This document shows positions 25,276 through 36,930 of a DNA stretch of 64,000 nucleotides, in pieces. The translations under genes were made by a program, and so were the position numbers. The stretch lies in contig NW_006920417.1 of assembly GCF_000344685.1 (NCBI RefSeq), positions 436,014 to 500,013 on the forward strand. Reading direction: 5' to 3'. This DNA is from Gloeophyllum trabeum ATCC 11539 (Eukaryota > Basidiomycota > Agaricomycetes > Gloeophyllales > Gloeophyllaceae). Numbering within the stretch: the stretch's first letter is position 1; every line of letters begins with the position of its first letter. The notes beneath the pieces are model-generated. The model saw only the letters and a list, made by a program, of their open reading frames with translations. It did no database searches and was not told the DNA's origin.

Positions 25276-26412
25276 GTGTATATGACGGGTTTGTAAAACA
25301 AATGGCAGAAATCGCCCAAGGCAGAGCATGCAGGTATGCTTGCCACTACTTGATTAGATCGGGTATTATGGCACGTGGCGACTGACTCGTCCCGCCACAA
25401 TGGCAGAGGCTACCGCGGCCACAGTCCCCTGCAATCCGACCGCCATCCGTCGTAACGTTGCATAGAAGGTAGTGACTTGCACTTGTAATTTGCTAATAGT
25501 GCCTGGAAAGTAATTACACAAAGCTCTGCCTTCGTACTGCACAACGCGGAGCGCTATGATCACGTCATGACGTATAAATTCCCTTGAAAAGGATCAGCCA
25601 CAGCTAACTCCTGTGTACGATGGGCATGTCCCACGCTGCTCTAGTTGTCGACGTCGCGCTGCGCTGGATCATAGCCAGGTTCTGGCCCCATTCACGTTAC
25701 CCTCGCTGAAGCAAATGGACGGGCACCTGTAATGTTAGAAAAACCTCGACATGTCGCCGAAAACGCAAGGAAGCGAAGGCACCGAGTCGGCACAGTTCCT
25801 CTAGCTAGAAACTCGGCCGTGCAGTGCTATTACAGACCTAGCGCTCTCTCCGTCACCTTTGCGGGCTGTCGTGAGTACGCCCAGCTGCAGTCTCCTTCGG
25901 GACCGCTGTAGTTAGAATTCGGTTCCATGATCTGTGTGCCAGTAGCGGGGCAGGAGAGGACATCCGCAGTGACTCACCCAGCATCTAGCAGAATTAATGG
26001 ACCGCTCAAACCCGTGAAAACTTGGGTGTACGTGGTTCCGACTCTTCCCTAAGGGTTTCCCTGGTTAGTTCGAGTTCCTCAGAGGTTGGGTGGATAGAGA
26101 GTGTATGGAAGAGACGAAGCAAGCGTGGCCATCGTTTTCTTAGGCTTTTGAGGCCTTATTCCTTGTTCCCCGTGATGTGAAGGAGCATCACCACTGCCGC
26201 AGTGTCCCGTAATTCCTTAGCTTCACAGATGCAGAGACGACCCAATACCGTCCAACGGCCGGCTGCAGGCTGTCTGTCTCTCAGCAACATAAGACGGAGA
26301 TAAAGTAGCCTCACTGACATTCGCGTCACACCGTGATCGCTTCAGGCGACGATAATTGTGATCCATGGGCGTACATGGTCAGAGACACTTTGCCTCGCAG
26401 ACCTGACAAAAA
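25276..26412. other. intergenic, 1.1 kb
   Basis: The first part should hold the promoter of the oxidase gene. The remainder has only short open frames with no recognisable protein similarity. No RNA gene was recognised. Confidence 0.5.
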
Positions 26413-26582
26413 CTTGCACAATACGACCCCTCGAAATAACAATCCCACGAATAAGCTGACAAAGCACTACAAATATGGCAAGCGCCGTGGCTGTCACTGT
26501 TCCCGACGCCAGGAGACGGTCCTAAGGTCAGGGTAGCATATCAAATCACTCCCAGAGCATATTTTATATGAAAACCCAGACC

Positions 26583-26707
26583 TTAACCAACCCGGGGCGT
26601 TCCCCCCCGGACCCCCCCTTTATCGATATCCTGTAACCCATACCCTAACCACCTCACCCTAACCCGAACCTTAACCAACCGGGGGGTTCCCCCCCGGACC
26701 CCCCACT
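26583..26707. repeat. duplicated G/C-rich hairpin block with CCCTAACC-like runs
   Basis: Two ~36-bp near-identical direct copies (26583-26619 and about 26671-26706) both start ccttaaccaacc and contain runs of G then C that can fold on themselves. Between and after them are irregular ccctaacc units (about 26642-26665 and 26715-26730). The spacing is too irregular for a telomere tract. Confidence 0.6.
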
Positions 26708-26803
26708 TACCCTTACCTACCCTAACCCAAACTTCCTAACCACCCCTCCGCAGTGCGAAGAAAAAACATAGAGGATGTAGGTAGAACATTGGTACAAACC
26801 AAC

Positions 26804-26873
26804 AAAAAACGTAGTCGTCAGGTTTTGAACCCAGATCCACGAGCTACGGCCGCAACGCAGACCCGCTAGGCCA
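26804..26873 (-). ncRNA. tRNA-like pol III promoter (SINE head or tRNA relic)
   Basis: On the minus strand an A box (TGGCCTAGCGG, 26863-26873) and a B box (GTTCAAAACC, 26821-26830) have tRNA-like spacing, and a T6 run (26804-26809) follows as a possible pol III terminator. A 5-bp anticodon stem with a seven-base loop can be drawn. However, the acceptor arms do not pair and the T stem is poor, so this is not a working tRNA. It is better read as a tRNA-derived SINE head or degenerate tRNA. Confidence 0.4.
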
Positions 26874-27191
26874 CATAGCAGACGCTTGTGCAGCCACTAG
26901 GGGTTATACAGCCAATAGTGCTGACTTGTCTTAGTCAGCAAGCCGTGGGATTGCTTTTTCGAGGGGTCGTATTGCCCAAGACCCTGACAAACAGGGCAAG
27001 TGCCGAGCGCGCCAACTTTGACCATCTTCAGGTGGCGAACGTCGCTCCACTTCACTCAGAAGTTCGAAGACCACTTGGAACCCCGCCGAAAAAAAGCCAG
27101 GGTACGTCCCATAATATGAATTTATATTCACAGGGCGAAGTAACTCGGCAAGAAATGGGCGGAAACCCGCTGGGGAGAGGAGCTGAGAAAG

Positions 27192-29223
27192 ATGAAGGAA
27201 GACCGTGGACCATGGTCAACCAGGAGTGTTGATAGCTTTGTCTGGAGCATGGACCCGTGCCAGCAGCCGTTTACGGACCCTATCAAAATTCAAGAGTCCG
27301 GCACAATCCTCACGCCTGACGCTGGAAGGGCCACCTTGCTCGAACCGGAAGCCAGGCCACCGTCAGTGCACCCCATGGCTACTTCAGCGCATCGGATATT
27401 TGCTGTCGCTTCGATTCGACCTAGTGGCTTTCCAGTAGGGGAGGCGAAGTACAGATGTGTGGCGGCCTTACGCACCGAGAGGTGCTCTGGGATTGTCGCA
27501 GTCAAAGCGATGCTCCGTTGTCTGATCCTCGCGGGGCAAAGGGAGAACGCAGAGGTTATTCGGGCTGAGCTCCGAACTATCGATGGGAAGTACGGTCGGT
27601 GGGGAGGCGACCCCAAGATCCCCGACGTCCCATGTCCGTACGTCGCCTTCGTGCTTGGGGCCGCCTATACTACCGACTTGAGCACTCCTGGGGATTTCTA
27701 CTACTCCCATGCCAGTTTCCTGTCCGCAGACATAGGCAGTACCGAGGCAGGACGTGAGTACGATGGTCATGATCCATGCCGCGCATCCACTGACCGCGTC
27801 GATAGCCGACGATGACGGTATCTCTGTGATAGACCTCACAGACCCGTTCCACCCTACCTATTGCTTTGTGTCGGTGCAAGGGCTGGGGACATCTCTCCAG
27901 CCACCGCTCCTGCATCCTCTGTCTGCCGCGCAATATCTACGCGCATATTTTCCATCGCCAGCAGGGCTCGTGAACATCGAAGCGGAGATCCGACCCGTCT
28001 TGCCCATAATCCGGAGCTACAAGATACTCGATAGACAGGCTTTGTTTGAGGCCTGGCAGGCAGAGTACGGGAGCGAGATCTTTCGGCTGAGCATCGACAT
28101 TGCAGGCCCGTCTCCTCAGCATATCGCGTCCCTAGCGGATATGGCCATCGCTCCCGCAATGGAGCATGCGGTGCAGACAGACGACTTCTCTGGAATTGCG
28201 GAGGCATTGATCATGCCCGGCAGGGCCAAGGTTGTGCGGCATCTTTTGAAGAGTATGCAAGCCATCCCCAATTCTGCCATACCTGTTGTTCTGCAGCTTC
28301 TGCCGACGGACGAGATTCGAGAAGGCCGCCTAGATCTGTCTGGCTTTGACCTCTCTACGGAGCAAATCCAGGAGGTGATAGCCTATGCCGGACAGCATAT
28401 AGGATGGCTCGACATATCCTTCAATCCCAAGGTGTCCGCCACTACGGTGCACAATGTGATCATGGCGTTACCGCGCCTTCGTCGGTTGGTCCTGATGGGA
28501 TGTTCCGGTCTATCGGGCGAGGACTTGACTGCGCTGTTCCGGCGAGAACGCCACCTGTTTGCGAACATGGAGTGTATCGTACATCCATTCGTGTTCTCGT
28601 TCCATTCCTCACCGATGAACTGTCTCTCTGTTGTGACCCTTGCAACCGACCATGGTGCTGTGGCAGTTAGCGTGCCATTTGCAACACCACGCTGTATAGT
28701 CCAGAACTTGGTGGACTATCTGAAGACGTTCATGCCACGCGAGGGAGTCGTCTTCCCAACGGCGAGTACGAGGCCATGGATAGCCAGAGCTGCCTTCGCG
28801 GCTGCACCTAGGAGAAGGGGGCAAAGCTGGAATGAAAGGAGCCTCGTATGTATCCCTGCGTTCTCGGGGGCCGTATTCGATGGAGAGGGTTGGATGTTTC
28901 TCTTGAAGGATGACACGGCTCGGGCGCGGAAGACCTGGGGCTTCATCAGACTTCGCCCGTCTCTGGAAGGCGGTCATAGGCCCCATACCGACCCCATCCA
29001 GCCGCACGATGTCCGTCACGTAGACGACGGCTCTGCACTCACTTGGGAAATACACGGTCTCCCCTCCTTTCTCGATATCATATCGCAAGGCCAGGAAACG
29101 GCCCCCGACGAGGCTGTACGGGAATTGGAAGCGACGCTGGAGAGACTGAGGCAAGAACGAGGCTGGGAACTGATGAACTACGAAGATATTCCCGTAGACG
29201 AATTCCAAGCGCTCAGACAGTGA
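27192..29223 (+). CDS. unrecognised protein with a short LRR-like segment
   Basis: I do not recognise this gene. Two exons (27192-27753 and 27806-29223) joined by a 52-nt gtgagt...gatag intron keep one frame of 659 residues; without the join, neither half starts or ends sensibly. The start is uncertain: internal ATGs at 27249 and 27375 (MATSAHRIF) are possible, and further 5' exons may exist. Features seen: LDLSGFDLSTEQIQEVI, WLDISFNP and LRRLVLMGCSGLSGEDL, about 70 residues resembling two or three leucine-rich repeats; and an acidic, possibly coiled C-terminus (ELEATLERLRQERGWELM). There is no signal peptide or membrane segment. It stands alone between repeats, with codon use similar to the housekeeping genes, which supports it being real. 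Confidence 0.65.
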
Positions 29224-31122
29224 CGGCGCAGTGCCAGGTAAGCAAAGCGTTGATGGCGATGAATACTCATTCACGCCCATCTAGTACCAGAGAGATATGT
29301 CTTCGACGCAAGGGTCAGGGCTGTCCAGGAATTTTGAGGAAGCCATCACAGTTATCATCGAGACCAGAGATATACAACCAAGGGTTCATGAAGGAACACG
29401 TAGCGAGTTGTCGGGACTGTCTACCAAGGAATATGCGGCTGCGCTCGCGTTCTCACTGAAGCGCATTCGTCAGTCGTCATCCGGGGCACAACTAGTCCGA
29501 ACGCATCCTCCATTACAATTCAAATCTCGCGACCTCCCAGCAACGAAACACTGGGTTGATTCGTATCAATGTCATTGAAACCATGATTCGACGCCTACCG
29601 CCAGGAGGTGAGAGATGGTAAAAGTTCGTGACACCATCCACAACGTCAATGAATATTCCGTACAACAACACCCTGGTAGTCTCGGGCCAACCATAGCCAC
29701 GCGCGTGGTCGATTGATCTCATCACTGCCCAATCACTAGCAGTTAAATGACTTGACTGGTACGTGCCTAAAGGTACCTTCGGGAAAGGCTTCTCACTAGT
29801 TCTCACTAGCGCTAACAACGATGCGGCACTGGCAGGACTCCTACGTCAAGGGGGGTGCAAAACTCTAACCCTGGACACTGCCAGTGACCTCCTTTTTCAT
29901 GCTGTTTGCCTGAGAGCTCGACATCGGCTGCACCTACCGCAAAACTAATCACATGTTAGTAATTTACGAAAGCAGTTCAGAGGAGGGTTTAGTATAATCG
30001 ATCCTCTGACTTTTGCCTCCTGAGCGTTGCCTGAGCGAGTTATGGGTGTAAGAAGTCGGCGGTGGCGAAGTGCCAGCTTGAACATTGCCCGGCATTTGCC
30101 GTGATTTTATCAAGGCCACCGCTCTCGCCGTAGACACTTTCTGGAGAAACTGAAGAGACAGAAAGGTCCAGATACATTGATAATAGACCATCTCATGCAT
30201 GTCAAGAAGGTGAAATTCCGTGGTCCTGTACCTCCAGAGGGCTTGCACGTAGGTGTCACCGTGGGAAGAAAGAGGTGGGTGTTCCCAATCCGGATCTTGC
30301 ACCCCTCTTGTCCTATGCACTCAGAAAAAGTTTCCTGGCCTTGGCTATCATACAGCAATGTACCTCCATGCTCAGTAGGCATTTTCTGCAGGATTCGGAT
30401 CTGGCAGCCCGGGGCTGACCTAGTCAGTGCTGGTGGGCTGCACTACCAGGGTGGGAGGCTTTACTTTTGTTTACAGGCCTCGAGATCTTTTATTACAGAT
30501 TTCCATCTGTGGACCATCTTACTCCCCTTGAACTTTATATTACCCTCCAGTGCTCCTAGACCGCATCCACATGCTGGTGGGTGTGTTGGTTGTTTGTGTT
30601 GGTCTTCGGGTCTGTTGTGTGTCAGGGGACCCAAGATGTACCTGTCAGTAGAGGGCCATTGCTATGCATGGCAGGACACGAGTCCTGAGTTGTGTCTGAT
30701 AAGTGATAGCATTGGGTGTATAAATGTTCCAATTGATGTATACAGTACTCTTTCTTATGCACATATCAAAATCCCTTAGATCTGTATTTGCAATGTCCCC
30801 TTCATTCATACTTTGTCCTCCTGTGGCTCTGCCATCATTATACCATAAAAGTCCCTGCCGCTCTGACAGATCAAAAGTCGGTCTGTATTGGTGGCTACAA
30901 AAAGACTACAAAATTGTATTTGTACCCAGCCCAAGGGATAGTAGCAGCTGCACTACTAGACACAAGTAACATAGATCAAAGTTCTCCTCTGCTGCCAATC
31001 TTTGATTGGCAGCTCTGTGACACAGGTCTTTTGTTCCCAGTGGAAGAGATAGTCAATAATACCTGCAGACTCCAGGTAGCATCCTACCACAACCAGAGTG
31101 TTTGTCCACTGCCAATCTTCGA
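29224..31122. other. repeat-rich intergenic, 1.9 kb
   Basis: Short open frames only. A 93-codon frame at 29297-29578 has no recognisable features and may be 3' UTR or a missed exon of the preceding gene. A 23-bp hairpin lies at 30991-31013. Confidence 0.5.
30991..31013. repeat. short perfect hairpin, ten-base arms
   Basis: Arms gctgccaatc and gattggcagc are separated by ttt. A near-identical hairpin (ctgccaatc, ttc, gattggcag) sits about 118 bp downstream at 31109-31129, directly at the left edge of the MITE. Confidence 0.75.
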
Positions 31123-31130
31123 TTGGCAGC

Positions 31131-31569
31131 TAGTGTTGGGCACGGGTCACACCGCGGGTGGTCAGAGCGACACTGTACCGGCACCCGCGTACTCCGTACC
31201 CTCAGTGGGTGCAGGTACAAAACCTGCCATCAAGACCGCGGGTCGTTGGCCGATGCCCGAGTGCCACTTGCCACCAGTACAAAGGTGCGGGAAATGGCTT
31301 ACTGATAGAGCCGGCTCCCTGTCTATTGCACTCTCGAGGCTGGTAACAGCCGCCATACACTCTGTAATATGCCAATAAGTCAATTTATAAGTACAAATTT
31401 TACCATTTTGGGTGATAAACACGACCCATCTGCAAGAACCGCGGACCCATATACCCAGCGTCGCGGGTCACAGTATAGCGCAGTGTGGGCAGTCCACACA
31501 CCGTACCCGCACCCAAGCAACCCTCGGGTTGAATACTGCGGTGGCACCTGCCACCTGTGCCCAACCTTA
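31131..31569. mobile_element. hAT-type MITE 1 (439 bp) with perfect 8-bp TSD
   Basis: The left end TAGTGTTGGGCAC and the inverted right end TAAGGTTGGGCAC match at 11 of 13 positions. The element is flanked on both sides by ttggcagc (31123-31130 and 31570-31577), an exact 8-bp target duplication as made by hAT transposases. Subterminal CGGGT/GCGGGT motifs recur in both arms. It has no transposase frame, so it must be mobilised in trans. Confidence 0.85.
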
Positions 31570-31577
31570 TTGGCAGC

Positions 31578-32494
31578 TCTCTCACACTCATTTTCCCGAA
31601 CCAAGCTGAAGGACAGTCATCAGAAAGGGTACCCAAACAGTACTCCAAGCAGCTGGGAGCAGAAACGAAATATATATTACGCATGTACCCGCTTCAGTTT
31701 CTCAAGGGGACATATAGAGACCACTGAGTGGAAGAAATCAGGGTTTCAGAGGCAGCAGAGATTGAGAAACACAGGCCCAAGATGCCTGTGACCAAAGAGA
31801 TTGTATCATTGTCCCTGCCACCCACACATAGACTCAGACTATGTGTGTGAAAAACAATCAACGTTGAGGCTAACTCCCACAGTAACAATCTATCAAACTA
31901 TTCAGCAGTCAGCGTATTCTTTCAGAGCACAACTGCAACATTCAAGAACCTCTTTTAGCCAACATAAGATCAATGTGTATGTACCAATAATGATTGGATT
32001 AATAGGAAGCACAGCCCATCAAGTTGAAATGCTTCAACTGCTGCAAGTACTAGACTAATGAGCAAGTGGGCAACTATGACATCACTCAACTACAGAAATG
32101 CACTTTCTGCAGTCAAGGTACAGGCTTCGACCGGTCCTTTACACGCTGAAATCTATGTCGTCCTGGGTTCATTCAGTTTTGGGTTTTTCTGCAACTTCAG
32201 TATCTCAAAATGTTTGTATAATATAGGTATATCATACTCCTAAACAGATAATACATGGGATGAGTAGAACTTGCACTGGAACAAGATTTGCAGTGCGTAA
32301 AGGACTCGGGCAGCTTCCGGGGTCCCAGCTACCAATATGTCGACTTTAGTATCTCAACCCAAAGCAGCACTATCAAGTGAAAGACATGCTGGGATATGTT
32401 TTTGAGAACCATACTACAGTACTGAACACTATTATGGCCTATCCTTGCTCTACAGCTAGCAGGAATCTGCAAAACTAAGTGTGTAAAGGACTGG
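31578..32494. other. intergenic, 0.9 kb
   Basis: A/T-rich sequence between two MITEs. No gene, RNA gene or clear repeat structure is seen. Confidence 0.5.
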
Positions 32495-32502
32495 TTGATG
32501 CC

Positions 32503-33004
32503 CAGTGATGGGCGGGTTAAGCCTTAACCCCTTGACTTTTGACCAAAGGTTTGACCAACGACGGTCAAACCCGGGGTTTGACCGGGTCAAGCGAGGCAAA
32601 TCGTGACTTGTGCATGACACCACATGACAAAATGTTACCTTATACGGTGAAAGAATGATGAGGTTATAGACATGACGTCATAGGGTAAAGCAAGGACGGT
32701 CGGCAAACTCCGTGCCGGCGCTCAACCGGCAGTGAGTGTGGCATTGGCTCAGGCATGAAACTGCACAGAGAGATAACGTCCTTAGTCGATAGCTCTGCTT
32801 CTCTGAGGCAAAGTACACTAAATATGTATCTATGAATGCTTGACAATGTGAATCTCCTGCACGAGTGCATATGCCACCTAAATGGCAGAGTGGCAGTGCG
32901 GCACGTGACATTCACGCCTTTACCTTGACCGGAGTCAAGCTTGACCCGGTCAAACCCCCTTGACCGGGTTTGACGAGGGTTTGACCGGGGTTAGCCCATC
33001 ACTG
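32503..33004. mobile_element. hAT-type MITE 2 (502 bp) with perfect 8-bp TSD
   Basis: Both ends read CAGTGATGGGC in inverted orientation, and ttgatgcc flanks both sides exactly (32495-32502 and 33005-33012). The CAGTG start and 8-bp duplication are hAT hallmarks. About 90 bp at each end are packed with GGTTTGACC / GGTCAAACC motifs in both orientations, likely transposase-binding subterminal repeats. No coding capacity is seen. The intact duplication suggests insertion was recent relative to sequence decay. Confidence 0.9.
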
Positions 33005-33012
33005 TTGATGCC

Positions 33013-33770
33013 TGTATGTCATAGTAAGCAGGAGCCAATGAGAAGCCAGAGATCCCAACCGGCGCGGCACCTCAGCCACCGACTACAAACAGCCACCGGA
33101 GTCAATTCCCTCGGTAACAATATGCCACACACAACAAAGAGCAAGCAGTAAAGCAAGGAGATACGATTAAATGTTCAAAATATTCAAGTAGACGGATAAC
33201 CCAAAAACATTTCTTCGTAGAAGAAACCACGGAAATGCATGAAAAACCCAGGACGAAAATACACTATGATTGCAAACAGACACTACAAATCCGATTTTGT
33301 AGTCTTTTTGTAGTCACAAATACAAGTGGGCGGTAAAGCCGACATTGAACTTTGTATTCAAGACTACAGCACAGAAGTCGCACGCATTCTCGGCAACGCT
33401 GATTCCCACGGGTACAACGTTCAGCACGCACCCAATTTTGCGGGTAAGGACTCATCCTTTGTAAACTCAGGACTCGTAAACTTGTCAAGGTTCAGAATCT
33501 GTGAAGGAAAGACTCTATTCCTAGCTTTAAGGAGTAACACTTCTACGGAATTGAAGCAAGCTGCTGCCTGAGTGTTCTGGCTCAGAGTTCTCCACTGCTT
33601 CACTAAGAGAATATTATCTTGAATATCACGTGTCATGGAAGGCACTGATGACAGTTGTTCTGGGGTTTTCTCCAGCCCATTTATCTCCTTCCCCTTGATT
33701 CCTGGGTCTTTCTGGGCTTCCTGGTATTGTCAAAGGCTATTGAGATGTTCTGTAGTAAGTTTACATGAGA
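33013..33770. other. intergenic, 0.75 kb
   Basis: Only short open frames on both strands, with no recognisable protein. No structured repeat was found. Confidence 0.45.
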
Positions 33771-34576
33771 TATTTGGCTTAGTTTACGTGAGGTACTGTA
33801 AATCCACGTAAATCAACCCTACCGTGACCCGGGTGGCTGATGGCCCAAGGTAGCGGGTAGAGCGCGAAAATTCTAAGTCCCACTGCATTAAAAGGTCCCG
33901 AGTAGTGCCAGATTCATGCTGAACACAAGCGGTATACTGTACATATTATTCTTACTAGATACAAAGGCTCTAAATACGATAAATAGTGCTATTTGAGGAG
34001 GAGCACAAAGGTCCTCGACGCGTCAGACGCGTTCTAATTACACGCCACGCGTCCTGGGGTCCCGAAATGAGTATCCCGACAAGGGCGCCAAAGCTCTCGG
34101 GGTTTGATGGGGAGAAGCGCTCGGGAACGCCGCGCGAAGCGGCGGCGGCTTGATGTGATTGTACGGAGGGCGTGACGTGCCCGTAAATCCATGCATCACG
34201 TGGCCGTAAATCATGTAAATCGGCGTAAATCCACCGAAATAAACGCTTTACGCTGCTTATGCCGCGTTTTCGCGCACTTATGCTGTAAACTGAGTGCTTT
34301 TGCACCTGCGGGATGCCTCCCCGGCTCTTGGGGGCTAAACTGACTACATAAAACGATTTTTTGAGTACATTATCCGTAGTTCCGCGCATTTTGGTAATAT
34401 ACATCAACTTCTATCTACTGCAGGAGAGCAAAAGCACCCCCGGGGAGGTGCAGCGCCGGGGAACGAGCGGGACAGGCGACGCGTCGACGCGTCGCGCGAG
34501 GCGTGGGAATACCTGGAAACCGCCGATCCCCACCTGCCTAATAAGGAAGGAAAAGCGTAAAGCCAGCGGAATAAGT
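33771..34576 (-). repeat. 808-bp dispersed repeat, copy B (inverted)
   Basis: End-to-end inverted counterpart of 13-820, including the 20-bp palindrome at 34476-34495. A 145-codon minus-strand frame (33970-34407) resembles the plus-strand frames of copy A in its last ~85 codons, but contains no known domain. Flanks show no target-site duplication, and the 18-mer that borders copy A is absent here. Confidence 0.8.
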
Positions 34577-36930
34577 CTCCATTTCTGAGGACATACTCTG
34601 TGATGCCCAGTTCAATAATGTATTGCAGGAGGGCAGTACACTTCACTATGGTGTATAATATCTTGCATTCCTAAATAAAGAGTGATTGTCACCATTCAAT
34701 ATGAAATTGATTGAGCTTGCCACCTGAGTACTTCTGACCTGAGTAGAAATTCATTATTACCAGTCAAACTCACAAAATTTCAGGTAGATGAAAATGTTCT
34801 CTCCTAATTCTGACAGCTCTTCCGACAACAGCATTGCAATATGGTGTGATGTCTGTGTGCAGAGCTTTGCTACATAGAATAAAGGATGGGGCTCCGAGTC
34901 ATGAACTAGAGTATGAAGTAGCACAAGTCTGAAGCTTGAGTCGCTTGACTAGTAGCCTGAGAGCGGGCGGGTTAGCCGGGCGGTGTTACATCCTAATAGT
35001 ACAGTGGCAGGGTAGCACAACCTTGCTACAGCCTATTTCAAGACACACCTACTGATCCCAGGGCCATGTACATAAATAATATCATACCAGCGCGGCCAGC
35101 GTGGATTCGTTGTGCTTAGAACATTTTCGTCGCCCGATTGCGTACGTGTTCACATTCGTTGCAATTCTCGCTTCCCGGCTTGCAATGTGTATGTAAGTTG
35201 CGGTGATGGCTTGCACTGGAGTTAGACATAACGTGCGAGATAAGGCGATAATTGTGACCCTACGTCTTGGGATCCCAAAGGATTTACTGGACGGCCAATT
35301 CGTGGCATGATCTGGCTCGACAGCATCAGCGTACCGACGTCTAAAATTTCAAGCGGATGATACTTCCCATTTCTTGGTCCCGTCTGTAGGTTTAGAATTC
35401 CTCGCAGGACTCACTCGCGGTGGCCCCAACACATTACCCGGGAGGGTAGAGATAGGGGTGCCCAGCTATATACTTTGTATGTAGATACGCAAGTAGTAGT
35501 AGCCGGTGCCCTCTAGTCAAGCAGGAACGAGACGATCGTGGACGACCAGGAACAATCCCTCCCCCGCATCTGACGCGTTTGTAGATCTGTCGATCAGCGT
35601 CTGGATGGTTAAGCGCGATTGCACGACTGCACTGCAACCGGACGTTTACACTGGGTCCTTGGGTCGTGCGGGTTATGGACCACAGAGTACTGTAAGTTAC
35701 GGTGTGGTAGACTCCCTTCCGCGCCACCACCACTCAGTACCATGCCTGCCGATCATTAGACTTCGGCCACACTGGCATGCGAGTCGAATGCAAGCGCTTC
35801 GATCGACGCTCCGGAACCGTCTGGAAAAGGTCATGTCGGACTCCCGTACCTAGGATCTTATCAGGACTGCGCAGACACTGCCATACAGCAAGCAGCTGTA
35901 TCGTCTGCTATCCGACAACTACTTCCTCTTCTATGTGAATTCAAGTTGGGCGTGATAGTCTTGCTTACCGCGGCGAGCGTGGATAGTTTCGACAGGGGAT
36001 ATATTCAGTTCCCCTGCAAGATCTTTTTTTCCCATACATACATGTACCTTCTCCATTCAGCGTTGTGTAGTTCTCACGAACTATGTGGTCTAGCGCGCCC
36101 GTGGTTGAGGTATAGACAACCTTAAAGGCTTGCACATGTCCGAATTGTTTGCAACGTGCTCCGTGTATTCCCGTCGCTCGTATGCATATGTACGTGGACC
36201 ACCAGCATGATGTAAGGAAGTGTTCAGCACAGCTTTCCTGCGATGTCGTTCTGGCGATCAGTGGAGACGCCTTCTATCTAAAGAAGCAGCCTTTTGCGGC
36301 AGACTCCGCGAGGAAGTTCGGGAGCACGAGGATCACGACCTTGGGTCGGCTTGCTCGTTTGCGTCCTTACCGGAGTGATGCACGAGAACGAGCTGGAATT
36401 GTGTTTTCCAGAGAACCCCAGCCGGCCACTAGCACCAGTCGGGGGCTGATAGTGGGCTTGGAATGATATCCGAGTCGTATTTATGTGTCAATGGGAGCCC
36501 CTCCAGCGCATGAGTTGCCACACTAAATACTTCTGATCACTTCTGCGTGATTCGAGAATTCCGCCCAAATATCTCATGCATGGGGGCGCCAGCGTGGTAG
36601 CGGTAAGGTGATGTTCGTGAGGCAGCAAATATCTCCTGAACGAGAAGGTGCACGGTTGAACCCACTGAGATGGCATGTCGGAGGGAAAGGTAGCCGGTTT
36701 GCCAAAGTTTGCCAACCAAATTTGAAGTCGGCCATCGAGCACAAAGTGGAATTTGCAAATCGTTTAGGTACCCAGATCTCATATACAAGATTTGCTTCTC
36801 AAGATGGTGATTTCGAACTCCGAAATATACCAGCATCAAGCACACCAAGTCCCACCCGTGTCGCTCGCTGTCCCGCCCGTTCCCTCTCCTAGATTTCCCC
36901 CCTCCGCCGTCGGGGCGCGCGTTGGCCGCC
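34577..36930. other. intergenic, 2.35 kb
   Basis: No gene is supported. Open frames are short, overlap on both strands and lack splice-consistent extensions. The last few hundred bases should include the promoter of the kelch-BTB gene, with a pyrimidine-rich tract at about 36850-36910. Confidence 0.5.

Larger units (their letters stand above)
26413..26980. mobile_element. probable non-autonomous element bounded by 37-bp inverted repeats
   Basis: Arms at 26413-26449 and 26944-26980 are inverted copies, 33 of 37 bases identical by hand alignment (core tcgaggggtcgtattg). Weaker inverted similarity extends inward for about 60 bp. The inside holds a duplicated G/C-rich block, CCCTAACC-like runs and a tRNA-like pol III promoter. 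No convincing target-site duplication was found outside the arms, so true ends are uncertain and the superfamily is unassigned. No transposase frame is present. Confidence 0.55.

Noticed and set aside
26583..26735. Possible telomere tract (CCCTAA-like)
   Set aside because: Only a few irregular units, interrupted by G/C blocks and flanked on both sides by genes and repeats. This is not a chromosome end.
26804..26880. Functional tRNA gene on the minus strand
   Set aside because: A and B boxes are good, but the acceptor stem does not pair and the T stem is weak. Kept only as a tRNA-like promoter.
29297..29578. 93-codon protein after the unrecognised 27-29 kb gene
   Set aside because: No domain, no promoter or splice support. 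It could be 3' UTR or a missed exon; too weak to call.
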